Assembly (NCBI GenBank): GCA_964410485.1 | Contig: CAYPHJ010000062.1 | Coordinates: 1 to 26,117, forward strand | DNA length: 26,117 nucleotides | Direction: 5' to 3' | DNA from: CAYPHJ01 sp964410485 | GTDB taxonomy: Bacteria; Desulfobacterota; Binatia; UBA9968 | Shown here: in pieces, positions 8,018-15,075 of the stretch | Layout: every line of letters begins with the position of its first letter | Numbering within the stretch: position 1 is the stretch's first letter | The notes under the pieces: model-generated | What the model was told of the DNA's origin: nothing | The model's database searches: none | The model's input: the letters and a program-made list of their open reading frames with translations, nothing else | Program-made: the position numbers and the translations under genes

Positions 8018-8938
8018 TTATTTTCTGCGGTAGCGGGCGACCGCCGGATTGACGCCGATCTTTTTCCCTTGCTCCCAAAAATAAAATCCCTTCCCATTCT
8101 TGATGCCACAAAAACCGGCGATCACGAGTTTTGATAATAGGTCGGCAGGTTTGTAGGCGGGGCCCAGCTCCCGCTCGAGTACTTGCGCGATGGCGAGAGT
8201 CGTGTCGAGACCCACATAGTCGAGCGTGGTGATCGGGCCCATCTTGTGGCCCAGGCAAAGCGTTGTCTTGTCGGCGTCGTCGCAGCTCATGATGCCCTCC
8301 TCCACCACCTTGACAGCCTCATTCAAGTAGGGAACAAACATCCGGTTGATGCCAAACCCCGCCTTGTCTTCCGCAAGAATGGCCTCTTTCCCGAGTTCAC
8401 GACAGAATTCCAATGTGATCCGAAACGTCTCGTCGGAAGTGAGTAAGCCTCTAATCAATTCGCACCCCGGCTGAACCGGAACCGGATTCATGAAATGCAT
8501 GCCGATGAAGTTGTCGGGCGCCGCATATCCCGCCGCCAGGCGGGTAATCGAAATGGAAGAGGTATTAGAGGCAAAGAGTCGCCGATAGCCCATTTCGGTC
8601 AGGGAGGCTATAAGTGTTTTCTTTGCCGCCTCCTGCTCAACGATCGCCTCGATCAAGATGTCGCGGTCCAAAAGGTCGCGGTAGTTGGCGGAGCCCTTGA
8701 TTCGTCCCAAAGTCTCCTGCTCGAGCTCCGGCGCAAGGCCGCTTTTGCCGCTGGATTTTTGATAGCTTTCGGCGAGGCGCCGAAGGCTATTGCGGATTCG
8801 TTCCATGCCGCCGGCAACGATCTCCGGTGTCACGTCGACGACAATCGTATCGAATCCCTTTGTCGCGGCGACCTGGGCAATCCCGCTGCCCATCAAACCA
8901 ATGCCGACAACGCCGACTTTTTTGATTCCGGAATTCAT
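8018..8938 (-). CDS. 3-hydroxyacyl-CoA dehydrogenase
   Basis: A 306-residue NAD-dependent dehydrogenase that oxidises 3-hydroxyacyl-CoA to 3-oxoacyl-CoA, similar in size to 3-hydroxybutyryl-CoA dehydrogenases. The Rossmann motif GVVGIGLMGSGIA is at the N-terminus. SNTSSISIT (N125-S128) and GMHFMNPVPV with catalytic H148 follow, then GFGINRMFVPYLNEA and the C-terminal domain with LDYVGLDTTLAI. The ATG at 8938 is chosen because AGGAGG lies 7 nt upstream; longer reading adds unconserved repeat-derived residues. It is divergent from the thiolase at 9435. It could provide the oxidation step for 3-hydroxyphenylpropionyl-CoA or an ordinary fatty acyl substrate. The reaction is secure; the chain specificity is unknown. 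Confidence 0.93.
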   Translation of the reverse strand: MNSGIKKVGVVGIGLMGSGIAQVAATKGFDTIVVDVTPEIVAGGMERIRNSLRRLAESYQKSSGKSGLAPELEQETLGRIKGSANYRDLLDRDILIEAIVEQEAAKKTLIASLTEMGYRRLFASNTSSISITRLAAGYAAPDNFIGMHFMNPVPVQPGCELIRGLLTSDETFRITLEFCRELGKEAILAEDKAGFGINRMFVPYLNEAVKVVEEGIMSCDDADKTTLCLGHKMGPITTLDYVGLDTTLAIAQVLERELGPAYKPADLLSKLVIAGFCGIKNGKGFYFWEQGKKIGVNPAVARYRRK

Positions 8939-9039
8939 GGGATGCCTCCTCAAAAAAGGAGTAGCGTGGTACTCTAGCGCTCCATGCTTATGAGTTATTA
9001 TCCCATCAGCCGCTCTTACGCCATGGGTGAAGCGGAGCG

Positions 9040-9201
9040 GCAAAGTAATTCATGTACCAAAGGTACAACACAGCGGATGAAAACGAGCCGCCAGTAGTTG
9101 GTATCGCGCCCGACAAATCCCCTCTAGCCCCCTTTGGCAAAGGGGGCGGGCCGCAGGACCGGGGGATTTTCCTTATAGTCGGCTATTTTCATAGGAGAAG
9201 C
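9040..9201 (+). repeat. ~150-nt dispersed repeat, copy 2
   Basis: GCAAAGTAATTCATGTACCAAAG is followed by GTACAACACAGC, GTTGGTATCGCGCC, the hairpin CCCCCTTTGGCAAAGGGGG and TTTTCATAGGAGA. It is highly similar to copies 1 and 3 and lies in the same orientation. Confidence 0.85.
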
Positions 9202-9397
9202 AAAATTAAACCACGGAGCTCGACCGAAGATCGCGCCAAATCCCAATGACCAAATTGTTCATACGAACGCCGGGTCATAAGTGGCGGGCAACTTGGAACC
9301 TGAGACTCGAAACTCGGAACCGCGCGCGGTGCGCGCTGTTTCGGATTTCGAGCTTCGGATTTCGGATTTTCGTTGAGTATACTGCCTGAGATGGGCT

Positions 9398-9428
9398 CTG
9401 ACATCCGTGTGGGTTCATCTGGTATAAT
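9398..9428 (+). promoter_or_regulatory. Candidate sigma-70 promoter giving a leaderless mRNA
   Basis: A perfect TATAAT (9423-9428) is preceded by CTGACA (9398-9403) at a 19-nt spacing. The expected start of transcription, about 7 nt downstream of the -10 box, coincides with the ATG at 9435. No Shine-Dalgarno is present between the -10 box and the ATG. Confidence 0.45.
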
Positions 9429-9434
9429 TCGATC

Positions 9435-10601
9435 ATGCCTGTGGACCATGACATCGTTATTCTGTCGGCGGCGCGCACCCCGTTCGGAACATTCGGCGGT
9501 GCGCTCAAAGATTTGACGGCAACGGAACTTGCTGTTATTGCCGGCCGGAGCGCGGTACACAAAGCGGGCATTCGTCCGGAGGAGATCGATCATGTGATAT
9601 TCGGTAACGCGCAACAAACCAGCACTGACGCAATTTACCTGGCGCGTCATGTAGGGTTGCGGCTCGGGATTTCGCAGTCTGTGCCGGCTCTGGTAGTGAA
9701 TCGGATATGTGGATCGGGATTTCAATCGATCATAAGCGGGGCCCAATTGCTTTTACTGGGAGAGGCCAGCTTCGTTCTCGCCGGGGGAACGGAAAGTATG
9801 AGCCAGGCTCCTCATGTGGTTCGCGGCGCGCGCTGGGGAATTCCGTTGGGCCAAGGAAAGCTCGAGGATTCGCTCTGGTCGGCTTTGACGGATACGTACT
9901 GTAATCTCAACATGGCGGAAACCGCCGAAAACTTGGCGCGCAGTTATGGCATCACGCGAGCCGAAGCCGACGAATTTTCTTATCTCAGTCAAATGCGGGT
10001 GAAGTCAGCGCAGGAATCAGGACGGCTAAGGGAGGAGATTGTAGCAATTGAGGGCGTTCTTGATCACGATGAACATCCCAGACCCGACACTACCCTGGAG
10101 GGTCTCGCAGCCCTGAAGCCGGTATTTCGCAGGGACGGTATTGTCACGGCCGGTAACGCGAGCGGAATCGCGGATGGAGCGGCGGCCGTGATTCTCTCGA
10201 CAGCGGCAAAAGCTAGAGAGCGAGGTGTTGAGCCGCTGGCGCGCATTGTCTCCTGGGGAGTTGCCGGTTGCGATCCGGAGATCATGGGGATTGGCCCGGT
10301 TCCCGCCATCAAACTCGCTCTCGATCGTGGGAGTTTAGCGCTCGACCAGCTCGACCTGATCGAGGTGAACGAGGCTTTCTCTTGCCAGTACTTGGCCGTA
10401 GAAAGGGAGCTGGAGTTGGATCGCGGCAAAGTCAATGTTAACGGTGGCGCCGTCGCAATCGGCCACCCGCTGGGCGCGACCGGCACGAGACTGACGGCAA
10501 CGCTGATCTACGAGCTCAAGCGACGCGATGCGCGCTACGGAGTCGGCAGCGCTTGTATCGGTGGCGGCCAGGGCATCGCGCTGATTTTGCAGCGAATTTA
10601 A
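9435..10601 (+). CDS. Classical acetyl-CoA acyltransferase (thiolase)
   Basis: A 388-residue thiolase of the biosynthetic/degradative type with a complete active site: nucleophile C92 in NRICGSG, N312 in NEAF, H344 in GHPLGATG and acid/base C374 in ACIGGGQG. It should cleave 3-oxoacyl-CoA with CoA to acetyl-CoA and a shortened acyl-CoA, or condense two acetyl-CoA. It is the only thiolase in the window with an intact catalytic set, in contrast to the three SCP2-like proteins on the other strand. It diverges from the 3-hydroxyacyl-CoA dehydrogenase, and the two could perform consecutive beta-oxidation steps. The ATG directly follows a TATAAT box without an RBS. Confidence 0.95.
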   Translation: MPVDHDIVILSAARTPFGTFGGALKDLTATELAVIAGRSAVHKAGIRPEEIDHVIFGNAQQTSTDAIYLARHVGLRLGISQSVPALVVNRICGSGFQSIISGAQLLLLGEASFVLAGGTESMSQAPHVVRGARWGIPLGQGKLEDSLWSALTDTYCNLNMAETAENLARSYGITRAEADEFSYLSQMRVKSAQESGRLREEIVAIEGVLDHDEHPRPDTTLEGLAALKPVFRRDGIVTAGNASGIADGAAAVILSTAAKARERGVEPLARIVSWGVAGCDPEIMGIGPVPAIKLALDRGSLALDQLDLIEVNEAFSCQYLAVERELELDRGKVNVNGGAVAIGHPLGATGTRLTATLIYELKRRDARYGVGSACIGGGQGIALILQRI

Positions 10602-10619
10602 TTTTCCCAATCTCTCACC

Positions 10620-10758
10620 CTAGCAGGTTGCTGAAAAAAGATTCGGAATGCTTCGACCGGCTCAGCATGAACGGAAACTCCCTACTCATTTCAAGTTCGT
10701 CTCCGTTCGCCCTGAGGTTCTCGAAGGGTGAACGGAGAGTTTTTCAGCAGCCTGCTAG
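10620..10758. mobile_element. MITE-like element with 19-bp terminal inverted repeats
   Basis: CTAGCAGGTTGCTGAAAAA (10620-10638) and the inverted TTTTTCAGCAGCCTGCTAG (10740-10758) match at 18 of 19 positions. An internal inverted pair (10651-10674 against 10702-10724) adds a nested stem. At 139 bp it has no coding capacity. TA dinucleotides near the ends would fit a Tc1/IS630-type target, but this is inference. Confidence 0.65.
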
Positions 10759-10849
10759 AGAAAAGAGGACTGAGAGAACGTCGAGAAAAGCAGGATTGCA
10801 CCACGAAGCGCGATGCGGGAAAACCGCAACCAAAAACTCGAAATCTCCC

Positions 10850-10996
10850 GCAAAGTAATTCATGTACCAAAGGTACAACACAGCGATGCCCCAGTACTTG
10901 GTATCGCGCCGATAAATCCCCTGTAGCCCCCTTTGCAAAGGGGCCCGGCTTGCAGGACGGGGGGGATTTGTGTGTAGTCACGTTTTCACAAGAGAC
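10850..10996 (+). repeat. ~150-nt dispersed repeat, copy 3
   Basis: It starts like copy 2 (GCAAAGTAATTCATGTACCAAAG) and contains GTACAACACAGC, TTGGTATCGCGCCGATAAAT and a CCCCCTTTGCAAAGGGG hairpin. It ends TTGTGTGTAGTCACGTTTTC like copy 1. Confidence 0.85.
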
Positions 10997-11115
10997 GCAA
11001 AGGCGCCAAGAAAGTTCAACATCGGGATGACACGCGTTGTCATTTCGACCTAACGTAGAAATCTGATTTTCATGTACCACTTGGCGCCTTAGCGGGAGAA
11101 CAATCCCATCAAACG

Positions 11116-11589
11116 TCAGGTTGGTTGCACGAGGCGGAAGCCCTCTATATCGAGAATAGAGCCCACGCGATGTTTCTCTGGCTTTAATACGAGTTCCACC
11201 GAAGAACCGATCCGTATTCCTTCAGCATCGCTGATGCCCAACAAACGATGAAGCATTACGGTGGTCGCGCCTTCCAACCGCACCAGAGCAAATGCCTCGG
11301 GGCGGCGTAACGGCCTGCCGTCAAGGTCCACATGGCAAATTGTAAAGCTCACTAACCGTCCTGCCGCTTTGACTTCGACCTGCTCAGTCAACTCCGCGAA
11401 GCATCGCTCGCAGAAGGACCGAGCCGGCAGATAGACTTGCTCGCAGTTGCCGCATCGTGTAGCGATCAGTTTGCCGTGAGTCTTGAGCGCGTGAAAGAAA
11501 ATCTGGCCGCCGGTTCCCGCTGTATAGTTGGAACTTACCGGGATTTCCCCGGCCCATGCACGCCTGTTATTCGCGGTTAATTGCCCCAT
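11116..11589 (-). CDS. DUF35 zinc-ribbon/OB-fold protein (second copy)
   Basis: A 157-residue protein with a zinc ribbon (C46, C49, C60, C63) after an N-terminal helix, followed by an OB-fold of DUF35 type: GRLVSFTICHVDLDG, FALVRLEG, GIRIGSSVELVL. Such proteins bind thiolase-like enzymes and supply an acyl-CoA binding surface or a structural clamp, as in archaeal thiolase/HMG-CoA synthase complexes, the BbsA/BbsB benzoylsuccinyl-CoA thiolase and the steroid aldolase Ltp2/ChsH2. It is the last gene of the minus-strand group and lies 185 nt beyond its paralogue at 11775. There is no convincing RBS before the ATG. Partnership with one of the thiolase-like proteins upstream is strongly suggested by order. 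Confidence 0.88.
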   Translation of the reverse strand: MGQLTANNRRAWAGEIPVSSNYTAGTGGQIFFHALKTHGKLIATRCGNCEQVYLPARSFCERCFAELTEQVEVKAAGRLVSFTICHVDLDGRPLRRPEAFALVRLEGATTVMLHRLLGISDAEGIRIGSSVELVLKPEKHRVGSILDIEGFRLVQPT

Positions 11590-11633
11590 AGTGTTATGTC
11601 CTGTTACTTGTCGTCGAATTCAACGGAAAAGAG

Positions 11634-11774
11634 TTCTCCCGCAAAGGCGCGAAGACGCAAAGAGCAGAAGGTTTAACCACAAAGAACGCAAAGATACAGA
11701 AATACTTTGCTTGGCGCTTTGCGCCAAACGAGAGTAGCTTTTCTTGGCAAGCTTTGCGGCTTGGCGGGATGAAG
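11634..11774. repeat. GCAAAG/CTTTGC word array between the DUF35 genes
   Basis: CCGCAAAGGCGCGAAGACGCAAAG faces GCTTGGCGCTTTGCGCC and CTTTGCGGCTTGGCGGGA, so the block can fold on itself. It stops a few nucleotides before the DUF35 stop codon at 11775. Confidence 0.7.
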
Positions 11775-12284
11775 TCATTTCTTAAGAGGTTCCCAATGGT
11801 CGATATCCGTGACACTGCCGATGCGCTTCGACTTGGGTTTCCAGACAGCGCGAACGGCCATCCCCACCCGAACTTGTTCCGGCACGACTTTTTTGACCAG
11901 GTGTAGAATGCCCATTCCGGGCGAGGCGCCGTCGATTTCTATCACGGCCGGAATCTGCGGCTGTTTGAGTCGCCGCACGTCCCAAGTGACATAGCAAAGA
12001 GAAAAAGTGGCGATCCGGCCGGTATCCTTGACATAAACCCAGTCATCGGTTGGCCGGAAGCACTGCTCGCAGAACATACGCGGCGGAATCATCACGCGCC
12101 CGCATTGATGGCAGGAGCGCGCAACGAGCCGGCCTGCTTTAAATTCGGCCAGGTAGCGAGTAATGGCCTCGCCCGTGTCCCAGGCGTAGCGCAGTTTAGG
12201 CGTGTACGTGGTGAGAAAAACGTTGCCCTCCTGGAGATCCGCCGTGGAAACTGGTGTGCCGCGAAGGTTTTTTGGTTGGCTCAT
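11775..12284 (-). CDS. DUF35 zinc-ribbon/OB-fold protein (first copy)
   Basis: A 169-residue paralogue of the next gene downstream. A longer N-terminal segment (1-50) precedes the zinc ribbon (C58, C61, C72, C75) and an OB-fold with GRIATFSLCYV, PAVIEIDG, GMGILHLVKK, VGMAVRAVWKP and GSVTDIDHW. The protein should dock onto an SCP2-like thiolase partner, most simply one of the two encoded directly upstream (12484-14903). The presence of two thiolase-like and two DUF35 genes in a row suggests two matched pairs or one four-part complex. No clear RBS precedes the ATG; a TATTCT-like box lies 8 nt upstream, which could indicate a short or absent leader. Confidence 0.88.
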   Translation of the reverse strand: MSQPKNLRGTPVSTADLQEGNVFLTTYTPKLRYAWDTGEAITRYLAEFKAGRLVARSCHQCGRVMIPPRMFCEQCFRPTDDWVYVKDTGRIATFSLCYVTWDVRRLKQPQIPAVIEIDGASPGMGILHLVKKVVPEQVRVGMAVRAVWKPKSKRIGSVTDIDHWEPLKK

Positions 12285-12289
12285 AGGCG

Positions 12290-12480
12290 AATAGAATACG
12301 ATAGTTCCAACAGTTCCATCCGTTCCAATCGTTTCAGTCGTTCAAACCTTTTCCAAGTCGTTGGATTCCCAAAGTTCATTGCAACGCCTTGGATTGACTT
12401 TGGTCGTTCAAGGTTTTTGGTTGTTACTCTGTTAACTGCTCGAACGACTTGAACAGCTGGAACGGCTGGAACGAGCGATT
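12290..12480. repeat. GTTCCAA/GGAACG word array
   Basis: GTTCCAAC, GTTCCATC, GTTCCAATC, GTTTCAGTC and GTTCAAAC follow each other at about 10-nt spacing. They face GAACGACTTGAACAGC and GGAACGGCTGGAACGAG at 12432-12474. The block fills the gap between the thiolase-like and DUF35 genes. Confidence 0.7.
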
Positions 12481-12483
12481 TGC

Positions 12484-13656
12484 TCACGGTGTCTCCTTCG
12501 TGCCCAGCACAACTACAGTTCCCACCTGCATCAGATCGCCCCATGCTTGCGCCACGCCGCGCTCGGGCTTGCCCGGCACCTGCCGGCCACCGGCGTCACC
12601 GCGCAGCTGCCAAAACAGCTCGCAAATCTTCATCATGCCTGCGGCAGCGATCGGGTTGCCGACGCCCAGAAGCCCTCCAGAAGGGGTGACGGGCAAATTG
12701 CCGCCGCGATCGAAGACTCCATCGGCCAGAAGCTTTGGCGCTTCTCCTTTCGGCGCCAGCTGTAATCCTTCAAGATGATGCAATTCTTTGTAGGCGAAGG
12801 GATCGTACGGCTCGGCGATGTGGATTTCCTGCCGTGGTTCGTTGATTCCAGCCATACGGTAGGCCATCCATGCAGCTTTCTCTACGTACTCGGGATACGC
12901 GAGGTCGCGGTTGGTCCAGTATGCCGTATCAAGGCACCAGCCCACCCCCTGAACCCAAATCGGCTTGTCAGTCAAACGCCGAGCTACGTCCTCTGCCGCC
13001 AAAATGATCGCCGCGGCGCCGTCGCTCGTGGGGCTTACCATAAGCCGGTGAACCGGCCACGCCATGACTTCGGAAGCTAAAACGTCACTGACCGTGAGGT
13101 CGGCGCCCAGCTGCGCCGCGGGATGGTCGAGCGCGTTACGCTTGTTCTTGACCGAAACGCGCGCGATATCCTCGATGGAGATTCCGTACGTTTGCATATA
13201 GCGCGTTTGTTCCAGGGCAAAGATCCAGAGCAGATTCGGTTTCAGGGGTTGCTCGGTAACGGGATCGAAAATGGTCAAGAAAGCGGCTTGCGGGTGAGGA
13301 GAACAGCTCGACATTTTTTCCTCACAGATCACGAGCGCGGTGTCGAACAGTCCCGAAGCAACGTGAAACCAGGCTTGCGCCACTGCGTAGACCCCGGTAC
13401 CGCCGCCCACATAGCACCGCAGGTACGGCTTTTTCCATGCGCCGCAACCATCCGAGAGATATTCTCCCTTCATGTGCAGGCCATCGAACGCTTCCGGCGC
13501 GGTGCCTAGGACGACACAGCCAATCTGATCGAGCTTCAGTTCGGCTGATTCAAGCGCCGACTTGGCGGCGAGCCATGCCAGCTCCTTGGGTGTCTCGAGC
13601 GCACGGTGGATGAACCTGGTCATCCCCGCGCCGACTACGGCAACTCTACGACCCAT
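12484..13656 (-). CDS. SCP2-type thiolase-like protein without catalytic Cys/His
   Basis: A 390-residue thiolase-fold protein (RVAVVGAGMTRF, SPTSDGAAAIILA, TPSGGLLGVGNPIAAAG, GVAQAWG). The nucleophile segment reads YVGGGTGVYA, placing Gly near 85 where thiolases have Cys. The GHPxGATG histidine is Asn in GNPIAAAG. The NDAF box is replaced by EPYDPFAYKELHHL. It therefore cannot work by the standard thiolase mechanism. Steroid side-chain aldolases (Ltp2 type), which also need a DUF35 partner, show similar loss and catalyse retro-aldol cleavage of beta-hydroxyacyl-CoA. I infer a comparable role or a structural partner role. It is a paralogue of the next gene upstream (shared YKEL box), 95 nt away. 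Confidence 0.88.
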   Translation of the reverse strand: MGRRVAVVGAGMTRFIHRALETPKELAWLAAKSALESAELKLDQIGCVVLGTAPEAFDGLHMKGEYLSDGCGAWKKPYLRCYVGGGTGVYAVAQAWFHVASGLFDTALVICEEKMSSCSPHPQAAFLTIFDPVTEQPLKPNLLWIFALEQTRYMQTYGISIEDIARVSVKNKRNALDHPAAQLGADLTVSDVLASEVMAWPVHRLMVSPTSDGAAAIILAAEDVARRLTDKPIWVQGVGWCLDTAYWTNRDLAYPEYVEKAAWMAYRMAGINEPRQEIHIAEPYDPFAYKELHHLEGLQLAPKGEAPKLLADGVFDRGGNLPVTPSGGLLGVGNPIAAAGMMKICELFWQLRGDAGGRQVPGKPERGVAQAWGDLMQVGTVVVLGTKETP

Positions 13657-13659
13657 GTT

Positions 13660-13742
13660 TTAGTTGAGTGTTGATAGTTGAGAGTTGAGGGTGAGAGTTA
13701 GAATGACGGATCGGACACTAAGCTCTCAACTCTACACTCTCA
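13660..13742. repeat. GTTGAGA/CTCTCAAC word array
   Basis: GTTGAGTGTTGATAGTTGAG is followed by AGTTGAGGGTGAGAG and then, inverted, by CTCTCAACTCTACACTCTCA. The block can form a long imperfect hairpin in the gap between the two thiolase-like genes. Confidence 0.75.
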
Positions 13743-13751
13743 ACTGTTCTT

Positions 13752-14903
13752 TTACTCCGTTCCCAGTATCACCACCGCACCGCTTGTTGTCGGTACGCCA
13801 CGCCAGGACTGTGCCAGGCCGAGCCGTGCATCTGCGACCTGGCGCGCGCCCGCCTGCTTGCGGAGCTGTAGCACTAGCTCCACCAGCCGATATAGCCCGC
13901 TTGCTTCGAGCGCGAGCCCCATGCCCAGAGCGCCGCCGGAAGCGTTGACGGGTATCTCACCGCTGACCTTTGTCTCGCCGGATTCCAGCGAACGTCCGGC
14001 TTCTGCGGCATCGGCATACACTCCCAATGCGATCAAATGCTGCAACTCTTTGTAGGCATAGCTATCGTCGACCTCGAAAAGCCGGATCGTCCGCGGATGA
14101 TCAACGCCAGCTTGGCGACAGGCCATCCGGGCGCTGCTGCGAGCGTACTCTGCGCTAGACCAATGGCGTGATTCCAGTGTTGGGCTATCGTTGGCAAATC
14201 CGACACCTCGGATCCAAATCGGTTGTGACGGCGCTTGCTGCGTTCTTCTTTCATCGGCCAGGACGACGACTACACAGCCGTCCGCTCTTGCGGCAATCTC
14301 CCGTTCGCGCAGCGGATAGGCCACATAACGGGAGTGTTGGATATCGCTGTGGCTCAAACTCAGAGGATAGGCTGCGATCGGATTGCGCAAGGCGTTTTGG
14401 CGATTTTTTGCCGCCACTCGAGCGCAGTGCTCCGCCTTGATTCCGGTCTCGTGCAAAAATGCATTCATCTCGAGAGCCGCGATGGCATGCGGGCTAAAAC
14501 CGAGGGGACGATTGTAGATTGGGTCGAGCGCGTAATCGAGGAGCCAGTCCGGAGTCAGCATGTTGGAAGCTTTGCTGTGAGCTTCAACGACGACCAACTC
14601 AGCAATGCCGGCACGGATCTGCATCACCGCATCGGCAATCCCATGCAGCCCGTCCTGAGTCAAAGTGTGCATGGGTTTTTGTACGGCTCCCAACTGGTCG
14701 GGCGTATACTCGTCAAAGATTGAGATCCCTTCATTCAAGTCTTCCGCACAGGTAACAAAGGAGTCGACCTGGGCGGGTTCAACTCCGGCATCGACATAGG
14801 CCTTTTGCGCCGCCTCGAACATCATCTCTTTGAAAGATACATGCGGCGTTGCCGGTTGGAGTGCGGTGAAACCGATTCCGATAATGGCTACGCGATCGGA
14901 CAT
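13752..14903 (-). CDS. SCP2-type thiolase-like protein without catalytic Cys/His
   Basis: A 383-residue thiolase-fold protein (MSDRVAIIGIGFT, ARADGCVVVVLAD, NASGGALGMGLALEASG, GLAQSWRG). The nucleophile region reads TLTQDGLHGI with no Cys. The GHP histidine is lost (GMGLALEASG). The NDAF box is EVDDSYAYKELQHL, shared in style with its downstream paralogue. Both proteins keep a Tyr-x-Tyr/Phe-rich YKEL helix here. As for the paralogue, thiolysis is unlikely, and aldolase, Claisen-type or scaffold roles with DUF35 partners are more plausible. The ATG at 14903 is preferred; a GTG at 14912 would add three residues. It lies downstream of the CoA ligase at 15060 with a repeat block in between. Confidence 0.87.
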   Translation of the reverse strand: MSDRVAIIGIGFTALQPATPHVSFKEMMFEAAQKAYVDAGVEPAQVDSFVTCAEDLNEGISIFDEYTPDQLGAVQKPMHTLTQDGLHGIADAVMQIRAGIAELVVVEAHSKASNMLTPDWLLDYALDPIYNRPLGFSPHAIAALEMNAFLHETGIKAEHCARVAAKNRQNALRNPIAAYPLSLSHSDIQHSRYVAYPLREREIAARADGCVVVVLADERRTQQAPSQPIWIRGVGFANDSPTLESRHWSSAEYARSSARMACRQAGVDHPRTIRLFEVDDSYAYKELQHLIALGVYADAAEAGRSLESGETKVSGEIPVNASGGALGMGLALEASGLYRLVELVLQLRKQAGARQVADARLGLAQSWRGVPTTSGAVVILGTE

Positions 14904-15075
14904 GACCCTCACCCTGGCCCTCTCCCAAAGGGCGAGGGAAGCAGTCCTCGCTCCGCGAGAATTCTACGATTATAGATGTAAGTTTGTCGTTTTTGGATCT
15001 GACATCTGTAATTTGTCATTAGTGAAACTCGCCCGTCTTTGAGCCCTCGCCCTCCAGGGTTAGGGTGAGGGTGAG
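14904..15075. repeat. CCCTCACCCT/AGGGTGAGGG inverted block overlapping the ligase 3' end
   Basis: CCCTCACCCTGGCCCTCTCC (from 14905) with its own small hairpin to GGGCGAGGG is matched in inverse by CCCTCGCCCTCC...GGGTTAGGGTGAGGGTGAG up to about 15075. The stop codon and last few codons of the ligase lie inside the right arm. Confidence 0.75.

Larger units (their letters stand above)
8939..9434. repeat. Divergent intergenic region with copy 2 of the ~150-nt repeat
   Basis: The dehydrogenase and thiolase genes diverge from this 496-nt gap. Copy 2 of the ~150-nt repeat is at about 9040-9201. A stretch of GAAACTCGGAAC and TTTCGGATTTCG words occupies 9290-9375. A promoter candidate lies next to the thiolase start. 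Confidence 0.7.
10602..11115. repeat. Intergenic region with MITE-like element and repeat copy 3
   Basis: No gene is seen. The gap holds a TIR-bounded element (10620-10758), copy 3 of the ~150-nt repeat (10850-10996), and a GGCGCC-word array ending at CTTGGCGCCTTAGCGGGAGA just before the stop of the minus-strand DUF35 gene. Confidence 0.7.

Noticed and set aside
8939..9043. 35-residue N-terminal extension of the 3-hydroxyacyl-CoA dehydrogenase
   Set aside because: The AGGAGG site directly before the ATG at 8938 and the Rossmann motif right after it show that the longer start is not used.
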